From CAUZWH01 sp965224275 (GTDB lineage Bacteria > Pseudomonadota > Alphaproteobacteria > SHVV01): a DNA stretch of 64,000 nucleotides. A program made the translations under genes and the position numbers. Below are positions 1 to 9,336 of the stretch, piece after piece (position 1 is the stretch's first letter; the number at the start of each line of letters is the position of its first letter). Below the pieces are notes generated by a model. The model ran no database searches. It saw only the letters and a list, made by a program, of their open reading frames with translations, and was not told the origin of the DNA. The DNA is taken from assembly GCA_965224275.1 (NCBI GenBank), contig CBDCYR010000011.1:248001-312000 (forward strand), given 5' to 3'.

Positions 1-1074
1 GCGGACGATCTTCGCGCCGATCTTGATGAGCTTCTCCCGTAGGCTGGTCAGTGACCACTGTTCCACGGCATCGGGCAACGCCAGGGCGCGCATGAAATTA
101 CCGAGGTTGTAGGCCAGCGCGTGAAGCTGCAGCCGGACGGCGTTGTGGTCGAACCTGCGGCACGACAGCCGGGTCCACTTGATGGTGTTCTTGCCTTCCT
201 TGATGTGCTGTTCCGCCGTGCCGCGCTGATTGTAAAAGGCGACGACGCGCTCAGCACGGCGCGAGAGGTTGGTCACGATAAAGCCGACGCGCGGGTACAG
301 CTCACCTGGATGCCACTCGACCTTGGCGACGACCCGACGGGGCTTCGTCCAAGTGGCAGCCCGATAGCTGAAGCTGGCGTAATACCGGCGCACGTCCTTG
401 GGCGGTCTGCCGACGGGGCGCTTGAGCAGATGGCCGATGCTGTCCTGGAGCACTCTGTTAGCCGGCAGGCGGATCGCGTACCTGAAGCCTTCGGCTTCGA
501 GGAACTCGTAAATCCCGGGCAATGCAAACGCAGCATCTCCTCGGAAGTAGCGCCGAAGCAGCCTGTCTCGATAACGAGCGACAACCGGCTCGAGCACGTC
601 GCGCCATTCGTGGGCGCTGTGCACGTTGCCGGGGCGAAGCGCGCAGCGCTCCAGATCGCCGAACTGGTTGAACACGAACAGCGGATGATAGCAGGTGCAG
701 CCGAAATGGCCGTTGTAGGCCGTGCCTTCCTGCTCGCCATGGGTCGGGCTAACGGAGCTGTCCATGTCGAGCACGATGAGCTTCAGCCGGTTCCGTGCAT
801 GCACTCGGTCGATCCAGACTCCCGGAAGAGCGGTGAGCGCGGCGAGGTTGTCGTCGATTGTCAGCAACTCAGTCTCGAACCGGCCCATCTGGCTGGTCGA
901 TGCGCCGCCGCGCTCGACAGCCTTGCCGCCGACGACCCACCGCATCGCGGGATCGCGCCCGAGCCGGTCGGCGTCGTTCACATCCTCGTATCCGGCGAGC
1001 CGTCCAAAGACGGATTGGCGAAGCAGACCGACGACACCGTGCCAACCGTTCTTGCCGGTCCTGCTGTCAGCTAA

Positions 1075-2006
1075 GAGTCCGACTCGAAACTCTATGTTTG
1101 ATAACAGTACCTTGCGAGCCGCCTTGTGAGGAGTCGGATGTTGGCGACAAGAATCCATGCCTGTGCGGAGGCGATTGATTTCTCCCAATCCTTGGCCAGT
1201 CGACGGCATCGGTTGAGCCAGGCGAAGGTCCTCTCGACGACCCATCGTCTGGGCAGGAGCTCGAAGCCCTGGGCGGTGTCTGAGCGCTTGATGATCTCGA
1301 GCTTCCAGCGGCCGATGTCCTCAAGGGCGCCCTCGAGTTTCGGTCCCGCGTAGGCGGCGTCGGCGAAGAGGTGACGCAGCCGGGGGAAGCGATGACGGAT
1401 CGATTTGAGGACCTCGGGCGCGCCGTCGCGGTCCTGGATATCGGCTGCGTGCACGATCAGGCCGACCAGCAGGCCGAGTGTATCGGTGACGATGTGACGC
1501 TTGCGGCCCTTGATCTTCTTGCCCGCGTCATAGCCCCGAACACCACCGCTTTCCGTGGTTTTCACGCTCTGGCTGTCGATCACCCCGGCGCTCGGGCCGG
1601 CCTCGCGTCCTTCCAGCTCCCGGGCCGCCATGACCAGGTGATGGTTGATGCTCTCCAGCAGGCCGTTGGAGCGCCAGTCGTAGAAATAGCGCTGGACCGT
1701 GGAAGGCGGAGGGAAGTCGTTCGGCAACATCGCCCACTGGCAGCCCGTCGAGGCCATGTACATGACCGCATCCATGACATGGCGCAGGTCCGTCGTCCTC
1801 GGCCGGCCGATCTTCTTGCGCGGCGGCATGAGCGGCGCGATCAACGCCCACTCTCGATCCGTCAGGTCGCTTGCGTAGCGCCCGCCACGGCGCTCATAAT
1901 TCGGGCGAGTGATTTCGGTCCACATGTTGTGCCTCCTCGTTTGCTTTGACACAACCGAGTAAGCCACAACCGACTGAAATCACTCAACTAGTTTCGGGTT
2001 GGCCTC
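1075..2006 (-). mobile_element. IS5-family (IS1031-like) insertion sequence, copy A, complete
   Basis: A 932-bp element. Its ends are imperfect inverted repeats: GAGTCCGACTCGAAAC at 1075 and, on the other strand, GAGGCCAACCCGAAAC ending at 2006. It is flanked by a 3-bp direct repeat TAA (1072-1074 and 2007-2009), which fits the TNA target of the IS1031 subgroup. It sits inside an IS1380 transposase whose frame is restored when the element is removed, so the insertion looks recent. Copy C at 17445-18376 has the same length and encodes the same protein in opposite orientation; copy B at 8563 is truncated. Confidence 0.92.
1092..1925 (-). CDS. IS5-family transposase (copy A)
   Basis: DDE transposase of 277 residues, starting MWTEITRPNYERRG. 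The start is chosen because GAGGAGG lies 7-8 bases before this ATG; an in-frame ATG 14 codons upstream lacks such a site. The N-terminal DUF4096-like domain (LTDREWALIAPLMPP) is followed by the catalytic domain with GVIDSQSVKTTESGG (first Asp), HLFADAAYAGPKL (second Asp) and RRWVVERTFAWLNRCRRLAKDWE (Glu), the usual IS5 triad. The whole gene lies within the 932-bp element and looks intact, so it could act in trans on copies B and C. Confidence 0.93.
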   Translation of the reverse strand: MWTEITRPNYERRGGRYASDLTDREWALIAPLMPPRKKIGRPRTTDLRHVMDAVMYMASTGCQWAMLPNDFPPPSTVQRYFYDWRSNGLLESINHHLVMAARELEGREAGPSAGVIDSQSVKTTESGGVRGYDAGKKIKGRKRHIVTDTLGLLVGLIVHAADIQDRDGAPEVLKSIRHRFPRLRHLFADAAYAGPKLEGALEDIGRWKLEIIKRSDTAQGFELLPRRWVVERTFAWLNRCRRLAKDWEKSIASAQAWILVANIRLLTRRLARYCYQT

Positions 2007-2353
2007 TAAGACATCACTCGCCAGTACGGTCAGGCCCAGGGCATCGTCGAGTTCGCGGTAGGCGAGCAGGCCGGCGTCGGATGTGACCCGCGAACCGTGG
2101 AACTCCAGCTTCAGCCTTCGGTCGAAACAGGGCCGAAGTGGGCTGCGATCCGATTCACCCTCCGGGTTCCGCATCCGAGCCACCTCCACCTGATATAAGC
2201 CGCTGATTCTTACACCAGAATCAGACCAAGACCGCGAGTTTCCGAGCGTGTCCAAGCAGTCAACTTCGCGACCAAGGCTCAGGCGTTGATGGCTGAACGC
2301 AATGCAGATGTGCCCGACGACAAGAAAGATATACACTTAATCGAAGGAGGAGA

Positions 2354-2431
2354 ATGTTCGGTATCTCAAATGAGATGGAAGTCGCCGTCGTAAGGCCGGG
2401 CCGGCAGGAGGGAGATCAACATGCCCTATAG
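2354..2431 (+). CDS. Possible 25-codon leader ORF overlapping the enoyl-CoA hydratase start
   Basis: A very strong ribosome site (AAGGAGGAGA) lies directly before ATG at 2354. The frame reads 25 codons (MFGISNEMEVAVV...) and stops TAG inside the next gene, 11 bases past that gene's ATG at 2421. Overlap with the downstream start would allow translational coupling. There is no detectable homology, and composition gives no independent support. It may be a fortuitous ORF, a leader peptide, or a relic of an upstream gene cut by the IS1380. It is reported because the Shine-Dalgarno sequence is stronger than that of most genes here. Confidence 0.3.
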   Translation: MFGISNEMEVAVVRPGRQEGDQHAL

Positions 2432-3323
2432 CGAGTTGCTTTATTCCGTCGAAGATCAGATCGCGACGGTAACGCTTAATCGCCCCGACGCGATGAATGC
2501 GTTAACGCCGAAGGGCCTTGCGGAATTGCACGGCGCATTCGATGAGGCGGATGCCGATCCCTCGGTAAGGGTCATCATCATGACCGGTAACGGCGTTGCT
2601 TTCTGTGGTGGCTACAATTTGGGCGGGGAAAAAGACGGGGCAAGCCGGCTCGATCCGGCGGGTCAGCCTCTCGCAGATTTTCTCGCGGCTTGGCATCGAT
2701 CTGACAGCCTCACGGCTGCGAAATGGGAGCACATGTGGCAGATCAGCAAGCCGATCATTGCCGCGGTCAATGGCTGGGCGATGGGTAGTGGGTTCATGTA
2801 TCAGGCCGCGGCCGACATCACGATTGCGTCGGACAGGGCGGTGTTCTCGCAGCCCGAAGTCCGCCACGTTTCCAATACGACCTTTCTCTTCACGGCGCTT
2901 TGCGGTTGGAAGGCCGCTAACCGGTGGGCGTTGACCGGGGACCATTTCGACGCGCAAGAGGCGTTGCGCATTGGACTCGTCAACGAAGTCGTGCCGCATG
3001 ATGAGCTGTTGAACCACTGTCGTGCGTTAGCCAAGCGCATCGCACTCGTGCCGGAACCGTCAGTGCGACTCAACAAGGCGGTCGCGATGCAAGGCGTGCA
3101 AGCCGCCGGCCTCCACGCCGGATTGATCGTGAACGGACTCCTGAATGCGTTGGCCCATGCCTCCCACAACGATCATCGCCAAGCACTCTTCGAGGCCCAG
3201 CGGAAGGAAGGCATGAAGGCCTTTCTCGACAAGCGTGACGGACCGTTCCAGCCCGAACCGATGGGACCGCGGTCGGCGAAGGGCCGCGCAGAACGCGAGC
3301 GCCTCAAGAAGGGAAAAGCGTAG
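2421..3323 (+). CDS. Enoyl-CoA hydratase/isomerase family protein
   Basis: 300 residues of the crotonase superfamily, acting on acyl-CoA thioesters (hydration or isomerisation; exact substrate unknown). The start ATG follows GGAGGGAGATCAAC. Family features: N-terminal VTLNRPDAMNALT, the first oxyanion-hole segment MTGNGVAFCGGYNLGG (about residues 55-70), the second one in WAMGSGFMYQAAADITIAS (about 117-135), and the EVRHV... segment after it. The C-terminal helix region (EGMKAFLDKRDGPF...) is typical of the trimeric fold. Length is slightly above the usual 260 because of a Lys/Arg-rich tail. It leads a three-gene plus-strand cluster with an acyl-CoA synthetase and a HAD hydrolase, suggesting a small acid-catabolism pathway. 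Confidence 0.88.
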   Translation: MPYSELLYSVEDQIATVTLNRPDAMNALTPKGLAELHGAFDEADADPSVRVIIMTGNGVAFCGGYNLGGEKDGASRLDPAGQPLADFLAAWHRSDSLTAAKWEHMWQISKPIIAAVNGWAMGSGFMYQAAADITIASDRAVFSQPEVRHVSNTTFLFTALCGWKAANRWALTGDHFDAQEALRIGLVNEVVPHDELLNHCRALAKRIALVPEPSVRLNKAVAMQGVQAAGLHAGLIVNGLLNALAHASHNDHRQALFEAQRKEGMKAFLDKRDGPFQPEPMGPRSAKGRAERERLKKGKA

Positions 3324-3389
3324 TCGAGGCGAGACGTTAAGCATCGATCCCGAGACAATTATCGGTCATTCTTTGGGAGACCTTGCCGC

Positions 3390-5504
3390 ATGACGTTGAT
3401 TCCGACCCTTTCCTCTCTGCTCAACCCCAAAAGCGTCGCGGTGATTGGAGCTTCGCAACGCGGCGGGCGCGGCACGCAGGCCCTCGTCAATCTCAAAAGG
3501 TTCGGCTTCAGCGGCGAAGTTTTCGCCGTGAACCCACGCTACGACGAGGTCGAAGGCAGCAAGTGTTTCCATTCGATCGAAGAACTCCCAGAAAGCGTCG
3601 ACTGTTTGTTCGTTGCGGTCGGCGCCGATGCTGCCTGCGATACGCTCGAGCGTGCCTTCGTGCGAGGGATCCGGGCGGCGGTCGTTATTGCAAGCGGGTT
3701 CGGTGAAGGCGGATACGGCGAAGAGCGCGCGGAGCGGTTGCGTGCACTAGGTGCAAAGGGCATGTCGATTTGCGGCCCGAATTGCTACGGTGTTTTCAAC
3801 GTCAGCACGGGCGCCGCCGCTACCAACGGTCAAATTCCGGAGCCCCCGGTAAAGGGATCGGTAGCTCTGATCTCCCAAAGTGGCGCGCTCGGCACCTATG
3901 TCCTAACGCCCCTCATGAAGGACCGTTTGGTGGGCTTTAGTCATTTTGTTTCTTGCGGTAATCAGATCGGCACCTCGATCGAGGATTACGTCGAGTATTT
4001 CATCGACGATCCCGACGTTAAAACGGTGGTGACGATATTCGAGTACCTGCACCAGCCGCGTCGATTGCTGCAGATCGCCAAGCGAGCGCACGAGCGGCGC
4101 AAGACGATGATCTTCTTTCAGGTCGGACGATCACCGGTCGGTCAAGTCATGGCACGCTCCCATACCGGCGCGCTTGTCAGCAATGCAACGGTCGTTTCGA
4201 CGTTTCTTAGACGCTGCGGAATTCTCCAACCGGAAACCTACGACGAGTTGGTTGAGACGGTTGCCCTCGTTGATGTTGCGCCGCGCGATGAAGAGGTCGG
4301 CAACGAGGTGATCATCGTCAGCGGCAGTGGTGGCAGTAGCGCTATTTTGGCCGACGAACTTCACAATGTGGGTTTGCCGCTCGCTCCTCTCGGCGATGCT
4401 ACGCGAACGCAAATCCAAGAAATCTTGCCGGACTATGGCAGCGTCACCAACCCAATCGATGCGACCGGAACCATGTATGACGATCGGACCGTGCTGCCGC
4501 GGCTGCTTGACGCTGCGCTCGACCAGCCAGGTCGGCCGATCCTCGCTGGAACCGTGTCGGCGCGTCGCGGAAGCGCGGTCGGAACCCGCCCGGCTGAAGA
4601 TCTCGCCGCTGCGGCGTGCGCATCGGGACGCACCATCGTTGCTTTTGAGTTTTCGCCGCTCGGAGGGCCGCTCGACCCCGACACTGTCGGGCTGTTACGC
4701 GATGCGCGCGTTCCTCTACTGCTCGGTGGATCGAACGCCATGCGGGCGCTCCGCCACCTTTCGACTCGCCGAGACTATTGGCGGCGAGCCGATCATGGCG
4801 AAATCGAGACCGCGTCGGCCCGAGTCGGCGACGAGTTGGGCAGGAGCTGGGACTTTCTAGCGGCGCGACAGGCGTTGACCAACCACGGCGTATCGATCGT
4901 CCGAGCGTCGCTGGTTGGCTCGCGCGACGAAGCCATTGCCGCCTTCCAACGTTTCGAAACCAGGGTGGCCCTAAAAGCTGAGGTGGCGGGTCTTCTGCAC
5001 AAGAGCGATCTGGGTTGCGTTCGGCTCGGCTGTGTCAACGACGATGAGGTAGCCGCCGCCTATGAGGATGTGATCGTCAACGCACAACGTGCGGGATTTG
5101 CCGGCGCCCATCAGGTTCTGGTGCAGCCGATGGAGGAGGGCGTCGCTGAGCTTTTCGCCGGCATCGTGAACGATTCGCATTGCGGGCCGACCGTATCGGT
5201 CGGTCTGGGCGGTATTTTCATTGAGCTCCTGAAGGATTCGGCGACGGAAATGGCGCCGCTGACGCGGGACGACGCTCGGAGTATGATCGGCCGCTTCAAG
5301 GGTTCCGCAATCCTGGAAGGCGCTCGCGGCCGACCGGCGGGCGATGTCGAGGCGCTGATAGATTTCTTAGTGCGACTCGGTGATTTTGCGGCGGCCAACT
5401 ACGGTCGTTTCCAGGCGCTCGATCTGAATCCAGTGATTGTGCGGCCGACCGGTCACGGTGTCATCGCCGTCGATATCTCTGTCGAAACCGCCGACGCTGC
5501 GTGA
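3390..5504 (+). CDS. ADP-forming acyl-CoA synthetase (acetate--CoA ligase family)
   Basis: 704 residues with fused alpha and beta parts, as in NDP-forming acetyl-CoA/acyl-CoA synthetases: acid + CoA + ATP to acyl-CoA + ADP + Pi. Order: CoA-binding Rossmann domain (LNPKSVAVIGASQRGGRG, about 10-120), succinyl-CoA-ligase-like domain (ALISQSGALGTY) carrying the conserved ARSHTGALVSN segment with its phospho-acceptor-region His near residue 255, then a C-terminal ATP-grasp part (VALKAEVAGLLHKSDLGCV, about 530 on, ending in ALDLNPVIV). It sits 66 bases after the hydratase gene, and its stop is 38 bases before the preferred start of the next gene. Substrate cannot be told from sequence; neighbours suggest a short or branched organic acid. 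Confidence 0.88.
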   Translation: MTLIPTLSSLLNPKSVAVIGASQRGGRGTQALVNLKRFGFSGEVFAVNPRYDEVEGSKCFHSIEELPESVDCLFVAVGADAACDTLERAFVRGIRAAVVIASGFGEGGYGEERAERLRALGAKGMSICGPNCYGVFNVSTGAAATNGQIPEPPVKGSVALISQSGALGTYVLTPLMKDRLVGFSHFVSCGNQIGTSIEDYVEYFIDDPDVKTVVTIFEYLHQPRRLLQIAKRAHERRKTMIFFQVGRSPVGQVMARSHTGALVSNATVVSTFLRRCGILQPETYDELVETVALVDVAPRDEEVGNEVIIVSGSGGSSAILADELHNVGLPLAPLGDATRTQIQEILPDYGSVTNPIDATGTMYDDRTVLPRLLDAALDQPGRPILAGTVSARRGSAVGTRPAEDLAAAACASGRTIVAFEFSPLGGPLDPDTVGLLRDARVPLLLGGSNAMRALRHLSTRRDYWRRADHGEIETASARVGDELGRSWDFLAARQALTNHGVSIVRASLVGSRDEAIAAFQRFETRVALKAEVAGLLHKSDLGCVRLGCVNDDEVAAAYEDVIVNAQRAGFAGAHQVLVQPMEEGVAELFAGIVNDSHCGPTVSVGLGGIFIELLKDSATEMAPLTRDDARSMIGRFKGSAILEGARGRPAGDVEALIDFLVRLGDFAAANYGRFQALDLNPVIVRPTGHGVIAVDISVETADAA

Positions 5505-5542
5505 GGCGGGAGACAGAACCTAGCGGTGATGGAGGACAGCCA

Positions 5543-6283
5543 ATGGGCAAACTTGTAGGACCAAAAAGCCAGGAAGAGGTCGATGATCTCGGGATTAAGG
5601 CTCTTGTGTTCGACGTCGCAGGAACCCTCATCGACTGGCACGGCGGGGTTTGCGACGAGCTCACCCGCTTCGGTAAGAAACAGGGGTTGGAGCGAAACTG
5701 GGCCGAAATGACGAATGCGTGGACCTGGCGCGCCGTCAGGACAGTGCAGCGTGTGAAACCGCCGACCTTGAACATGTTCGGGCATTATCGCGCGACCCTC
5801 GACGACATTCTCGAAGAGTTCGAGATCGGTGAGGTGAGCGACGCCGAGAAATCGCAACTCACGATGGCTTACTACGAGATGGTAGCTTGGCCCGACTCCG
5901 CCGAAGGACATGCGCGGCTGCGGCAAAAGTTCGTTATGGCGGCGCTGACCATCCAGACCCTGGCAATGATCATCGGCGCGTCGCGCCGCGCCCCGTTTCA
6001 CTGGGATTGCATCATCGCGTGCGAGATGCTGGGTTGTTACAAACCCGATCCGCAGGCTTATCTTCGCGCAGCGGAGTTGTTGGCACTCGAGCCCAGGCAG
6101 CTGCTTATGGTCGCCGCGCACAATAGCGACCTGTTGGCCGCTAAGTCCCACGGGTTTCATACCGCGTTTATCACCCGCCCCTTGGAGCAGGGCGCGGAAC
6201 TAACGCCAACCCCGGAGCCCGATCCTTCTATCGATATCGTGGCGACCGACGCCAAAGACCTGGCGAGCCAATTGGGCACTTGA
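5543..6283 (+). CDS. HAD hydrolase, haloacid-dehalogenase type II-like
   Basis: 246 residues. ATG at 5543 is preferred because GGAGG lies 7 bases before it; a GTG at 5501 overlapping the previous stop is the alternative. HAD motif I is FDVAGTLIDW: the nucleophile Asp is present, while the second acidic residue of the phosphatase type is Ala, as in haloacid dehalogenases (DAYGT type). Motif III/IV is MLGCYKPDPQAY, then VAAHNSDLLAAKSHGFHTAFITRP, a hallmark of the type II 2-haloacid dehalogenase subgroup. The cytosolic enzyme probably hydrolyses a small substituted acid, which the ligase and hydratase encoded just upstream could then process. Dehalogenation itself is inference. Confidence 0.82.
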   Translation: MGKLVGPKSQEEVDDLGIKALVFDVAGTLIDWHGGVCDELTRFGKKQGLERNWAEMTNAWTWRAVRTVQRVKPPTLNMFGHYRATLDDILEEFEIGEVSDAEKSQLTMAYYEMVAWPDSAEGHARLRQKFVMAALTIQTLAMIIGASRRAPFHWDCIIACEMLGCYKPDPQAYLRAAELLALEPRQLLMVAAHNSDLLAAKSHGFHTAFITRPLEQGAELTPTPEPDPSIDIVATDAKDLASQLGT

Positions 6284-6857
6284 GGCCCGTCGATCCCTAA
6301 CGAGATAGGACTCAGTCCGACGGCAGCCGGTGCCATAGCTCAATCTGAAGTTAGACGAACGCCATGCGCGATCCCGGCGCTTCGTGGCTGTGCCGTCGAT
6401 AAGCGTGCTGAACGGTCTTGGTGAGACGACGCTCAACACATCACGACGGTCTCTACTTTCGGCGGCGGGGACCGAAGCGTCATAGCAGTTCGACCCCCGT
6501 GCCACCTGCCTGGCGAGGAGCCGCGAAAGACTAGCAAGTAGTTGCGGGACCGCCAATGCATCGGTGTGTGTGCGGTTCGGTTTTGAAGAGGAATGGCGTG
6601 CCATTCGCCCTCCTTTGGGACCGAATGGCATTTGAAAACCCGACGCCATGCAGCCCCAGTCATGGAGTTCAACACAGCCATCGGGTTTATCAGTTCTTTA
6701 CGCGCTGCCCCGAGGGGTAAGCCGCAGCTGAACTTTAATCGCGATAGCGTAAACAGCACCTAACGCGTGTCTGACGCCAGACAACCCAAACGACGGCCTG
6801 GGGTAGCGCCCCAGGCTCCAACTCAGGTCGAAACGCGGTAGCGTCCCGGCGGCCGGG
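6284..6857. other. 570-bp gap between convergent genes
   Basis: This separates the HAD gene from the solute-binding protein gene, which converge. Short frames exist on both strands (for example minus 6433-6759), but none has a ribosome site or a family signature I recognise. Only the terminator hairpin at 6796-6816 is clear. It may be an old, decayed insertion. Confidence 0.5.
6796..6816 (-). terminator. Hairpin terminator after the binding-protein gene
   Basis: Perfect 8-bp stem GCCTGGGG/CCCCAGGC with a 5-base loop, 42 bases past the stop of the ABC binding protein. On the minus strand it is followed by a moderately T-rich stretch (CGTCGTTTGGGTT). Confidence 0.6.
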
Positions 6858-7940
6858 TTATTTAGCTAGCCACTGACTGAAGCGCTCCGCAAGCTTGGCA
6901 CGGTTATCGCCGCCCCAGATCGGGTCGACCGGCAGGACCAAATCTTTGTACTTTGGGTTGCCGGGCAGTAGCTTGGCCACGTCCTCGGAGATGAAGTCGA
7001 AGGCTTTGGCGTTCGGTGGCCCGTAAAAGATGCGCTTGGCGAATTCGGCTTGGCGATCGGGTTGCTGCACGAACTGGATGTATTCCCAGCCAGCGCCTGC
7101 GTTGGGAGCGCCCTTGGCGACGCCCGCCACAATGGTCTCCAACGTGGCGCCGGACCAAACGAGTTCGACGGGTGCCCCCTTCGTAATTACGTCCGACGCG
7201 CGCCCATTCCATATCATAATCATGTCCACCTCGCCGTCGCGGATCAGCTGCTGCGACTGCGCGCCTGACGTCCACCATACCTTTATGTGCGGCTTGATCC
7301 GGTCTAGGCTTTTGAAGGCGCGATCGATGTCGGGGGATGGAAATACCTTGTCGATGGGCACGCCGTCCGCCAGGAGCGCTATCAGAACCGGGGTCACGGG
7401 ATCGCGACCATAGAGGCTGCGGTTGCCGGGGAACTTTTTCACGTCCCAGAAATCGGCCCAGCTCTGCGGTCCGCCATTTGGGAACTTGTCCTTGCGGTAG
7501 GCGAGGTTCGTGCTGGCCACGTAGTAGGCGATGCCATCAAAAAAGACCGCGTCGGGCGCAACCTTGTTCTTATCGACGATCTTCCAGTCGATCGACTCGA
7601 CCAGACCTTCCAACGCAGCCTGCCTCCACGTCGCTTGGACGAAGCTCGCCACGTCAAAGTCATAGCTGCCGGATTGAACCTGGGCTTTGAGCTTCGCGAA
7701 GTTGAGCCCCGTCACCGGCTTCGCCTCGATCCCGGTCGCTGCGGTGAAGGGCTTGAAGAACGCCGCTTCTTCCGCCGCCGTGAAGGCCCCGCCAAATGTA
7801 CCGATGTAAACGACCTTGTTCTGTGCCCGCGCGGTCGAGGAAATCACAAACGGGGCTGCGATCGCTCCCGCTGCGGCAGCGCTTGCGCCCTTGATGAACT
7901 GGCGCCGGCTTGCCTTTAGAGGATGCGTCTTCCGTTCCAT
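6858..7940 (-). CDS. ABC transporter substrate-binding protein, polyamine (PotD/PotF) type
   Basis: 360 residues. The N-terminus has a twin-arginine signal (SRRQFIKGASAAAAGA...ARA-QN), so it should be exported folded by Tat and act in the periplasm. The start ATG follows GGGAGG with 5-base spacing. Mature features fit family 1 extracellular binding proteins of the spermidine/putrescine group: VVYIGTFGGAFTAAEEAAFFKPF at the start, FDVASFVQATW, and GEVDMIMIWNGRASDV in the middle. It belongs with the two permeases and the ATPase encoded 1.5 kb upstream on the same strand, from which a truncated IS5 and a decayed stretch separate it. Polyamine or a related small cationic ligand is a family-level guess. 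Confidence 0.88.
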   Translation of the reverse strand: MERKTHPLKASRRQFIKGASAAAAGAIAAPFVISSTARAQNKVVYIGTFGGAFTAAEEAAFFKPFTAATGIEAKPVTGLNFAKLKAQVQSGSYDFDVASFVQATWRQAALEGLVESIDWKIVDKNKVAPDAVFFDGIAYYVASTNLAYRKDKFPNGGPQSWADFWDVKKFPGNRSLYGRDPVTPVLIALLADGVPIDKVFPSPDIDRAFKSLDRIKPHIKVWWTSGAQSQQLIRDGEVDMIMIWNGRASDVITKGAPVELVWSGATLETIVAGVAKGAPNAGAGWEYIQFVQQPDRQAEFAKRIFYGPPNAKAFDFISEDVAKLLPGNPKYKDLVLPVDPIWGGDNRAKLAERFSQWLAK

Positions 7941-8562
7941 ATCGGCCTCCCTGTTTCCACCACAATGATGGTGCTTGTTTTGAGCGTCACGCTAGTCAAC
8001 GCCTATATACTTTACCAAGCTAGCAAATCCTTAGCGAGGCTCTTCGTGGACTGGTGGCGGAGGCCAGATCCCGGTCTCTTCCGCGAACCAACGCTCGCCC
8101 ATCCGCGCCAACCGAAACGCTTGACTCGGCTAGCGATCGCGTTGCCGGTGCTTGAAAGCGAGGCCATGCCGCCGGGAATTCAGCTCTTGGGCTTCCACAC
8201 GGCGACGCCGATCTCGCTGCAATCGCGGGGTGGGCGCTGTGCACGTTGGTGCGAGATACGTAAGAGTAGGCGAACTCGGCACTAGGCGTTATCCCCGTTT
8301 TGACCGGTAAAGAGCGCTAATCTCTCCCCGCTGGGCCGACTCGGAGCGAGTTGATCATTCATTCGCCCAGGCAGTCGCTGACGCGCCGATGTATTGGGTA
8401 GCCCCTTGCCTGCCATCTCGATGACAACAACCTCGGTACTGACGATAAACCGGGCGAGCGTAAGCTTCGCGGTTTTGGCAATCGGGCGGAAGAACGTCTC
8501 TTCGTGGGCGTAGGCTCCGGCGGCTAAGGCGCCCGGCGCGATTTGGTGATTGGCGTCTCTTA
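7941..8562 (-). other. Decayed stretch between transporter genes, possible gene remnants
   Basis: No intact gene. On the minus strand a coding-looking frame runs from the IS5 end at 8562 to a stop at 8282 (LRDANHQIAPGALAAGAYAH...). The same 13 N-terminal residues recur beyond the IS at 9337-9375 after an ATG (MRVGP...). A second C-terminus-like piece (RMGERWFAEETGIW...) ends near 8038. I do not recognise the family. The simplest reading is one or two former operon genes between the ATPase and binding protein, broken by the IS5. Confidence 0.35.
8524..8562 (+). repeat. 39-bp direct repeat, left copy
   Basis: The sequence starting CTAAGGCGCCCGGCGCG and ending GGCGTCTCTTA is repeated exactly at 9337-9375, one copy on each side of the truncated IS5 copy B. 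It is far longer than the 3-bp duplication this IS family makes, so it is not a normal target duplication. Confidence 0.95.
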
Positions 8563-9336
8563 GAGTCCGACTCGAAACTCTATGTTTGATAACAGTACCT
8601 TGCGAGCCGCCTTGTGAGGAGTCGGATGTTGGCGACAAGAATCCATGCCTGTGCGGAGGCGATTGATTTCTCCCAATCCTTGGCCAGTCGACGGCATCGG
8701 TTGAGCCAGGCGAAGGTCCTCTCGACGACCCATCGTCTGGGCAGGAGCTCGAAGCCCTGGGCGGTGTCTGAGCGCTTGATGATCTCGAGCTTCCAGCGGC
8801 CGATGTCCTCAAGGGCGCCCTCGAGTTTCGGTCCCGCGTAGGCGGCGTCGGCGAAGAGGTGACGCAGCCGGGGGAAGCGATGACGGATCGATTTGAGGAC
8901 CTCGGGCGCGCCGTCGCGGTCCTGGATATCGGCTGCGTGCACGATCAGGCCGACCAGCAGGCCGAGTGTATCGGTGACGATGTGACGCTTGCGGCCCTTG
9001 ATCTTCTTGCCCGCGTCATAGCCCCGAACACCACCGCTTTCCGTGGTTTTCACGCTCTGGCTGTCGATCACCCCGGCGCTCGGGCCGGCCTCGCGTCCTT
9101 CCAGCTCCCGGGCCGCCATGACCAGGTGATGGTTGATGCTCTCCAGCAGGCCGTTGGAGCGCCAGTCGTAGAAATAGCGCTGGACCGTGGAAGGCGGAGG
9201 GAAGTCGTTCGGCAACATCGCCCACTGGCAGCCCGTCGAGGCCATGTACATGACCGCATCCATGACATGGCGCAGGTCCGTCGTCCTCGGCCGGGATCTT
9301 CTTGCGCGGCGGCATGAGCGGCGATCAACGCCCACT
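8563..9336 (-). pseudogene. Truncated IS5-family element, copy B
   Basis: 774 bp matching copies A and C, with the transposase 3' end and its terminal repeat (GAGTCCGACTCGAAAC) intact at 8563. The 5' part of the transposase and the other terminal repeat (about 150 bp) are missing; homology stops after CCCACTCT at 9338. Compared with A and C there are two 2-bp deletions near 9294 and 9322 that shift the frame, so the first 40 or so codons are lost. It cannot make active transposase, although its single end remains. Exact 39-bp direct repeats flank it. Confidence 0.9.

Larger units (their letters stand above)
1..2174 (-). pseudogene. IS1380-family transposase, split by an IS5 element and cut by the window edge
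   Basis: Reading the minus strand, an IS1380-type DDE transposase starts near 2174 (MRNPEGESD...) and runs to 2007. It is interrupted by an IS5 copy at 1075-2006, then resumes at 1074 and continues past base 1. Removing the IS5 and one TTA duplicate rejoins the frame as ...LASDV-L-ADSRTGKNG..., followed by the typical LLRQSVFGRLAGYEDVND block. Visible catalytic-region motifs are VLDMDSS, the FRGDAAFALP block and RGTAEQHIKEGKNT, with the family's C-terminal LHALAYNLGNFMRALALP near base 100. The last residues lie outside the window. Terminal repeats of the IS1380 could not be placed; its 5' end is probably near 2200. It is inactive through the insertion. Family assignment is confident. Confidence 0.85.

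Noticed and set aside
121..1074. 317-codon frame on the plus strand
   Set aside because: It is the antisense of the IS1380 transposase, which shows clear family motifs on the minus strand.
6433..6759. 108-codon frame in the 570-bp gap
   Set aside because: No ribosome site, no family signature, and overlapping frames on both strands look equally good.
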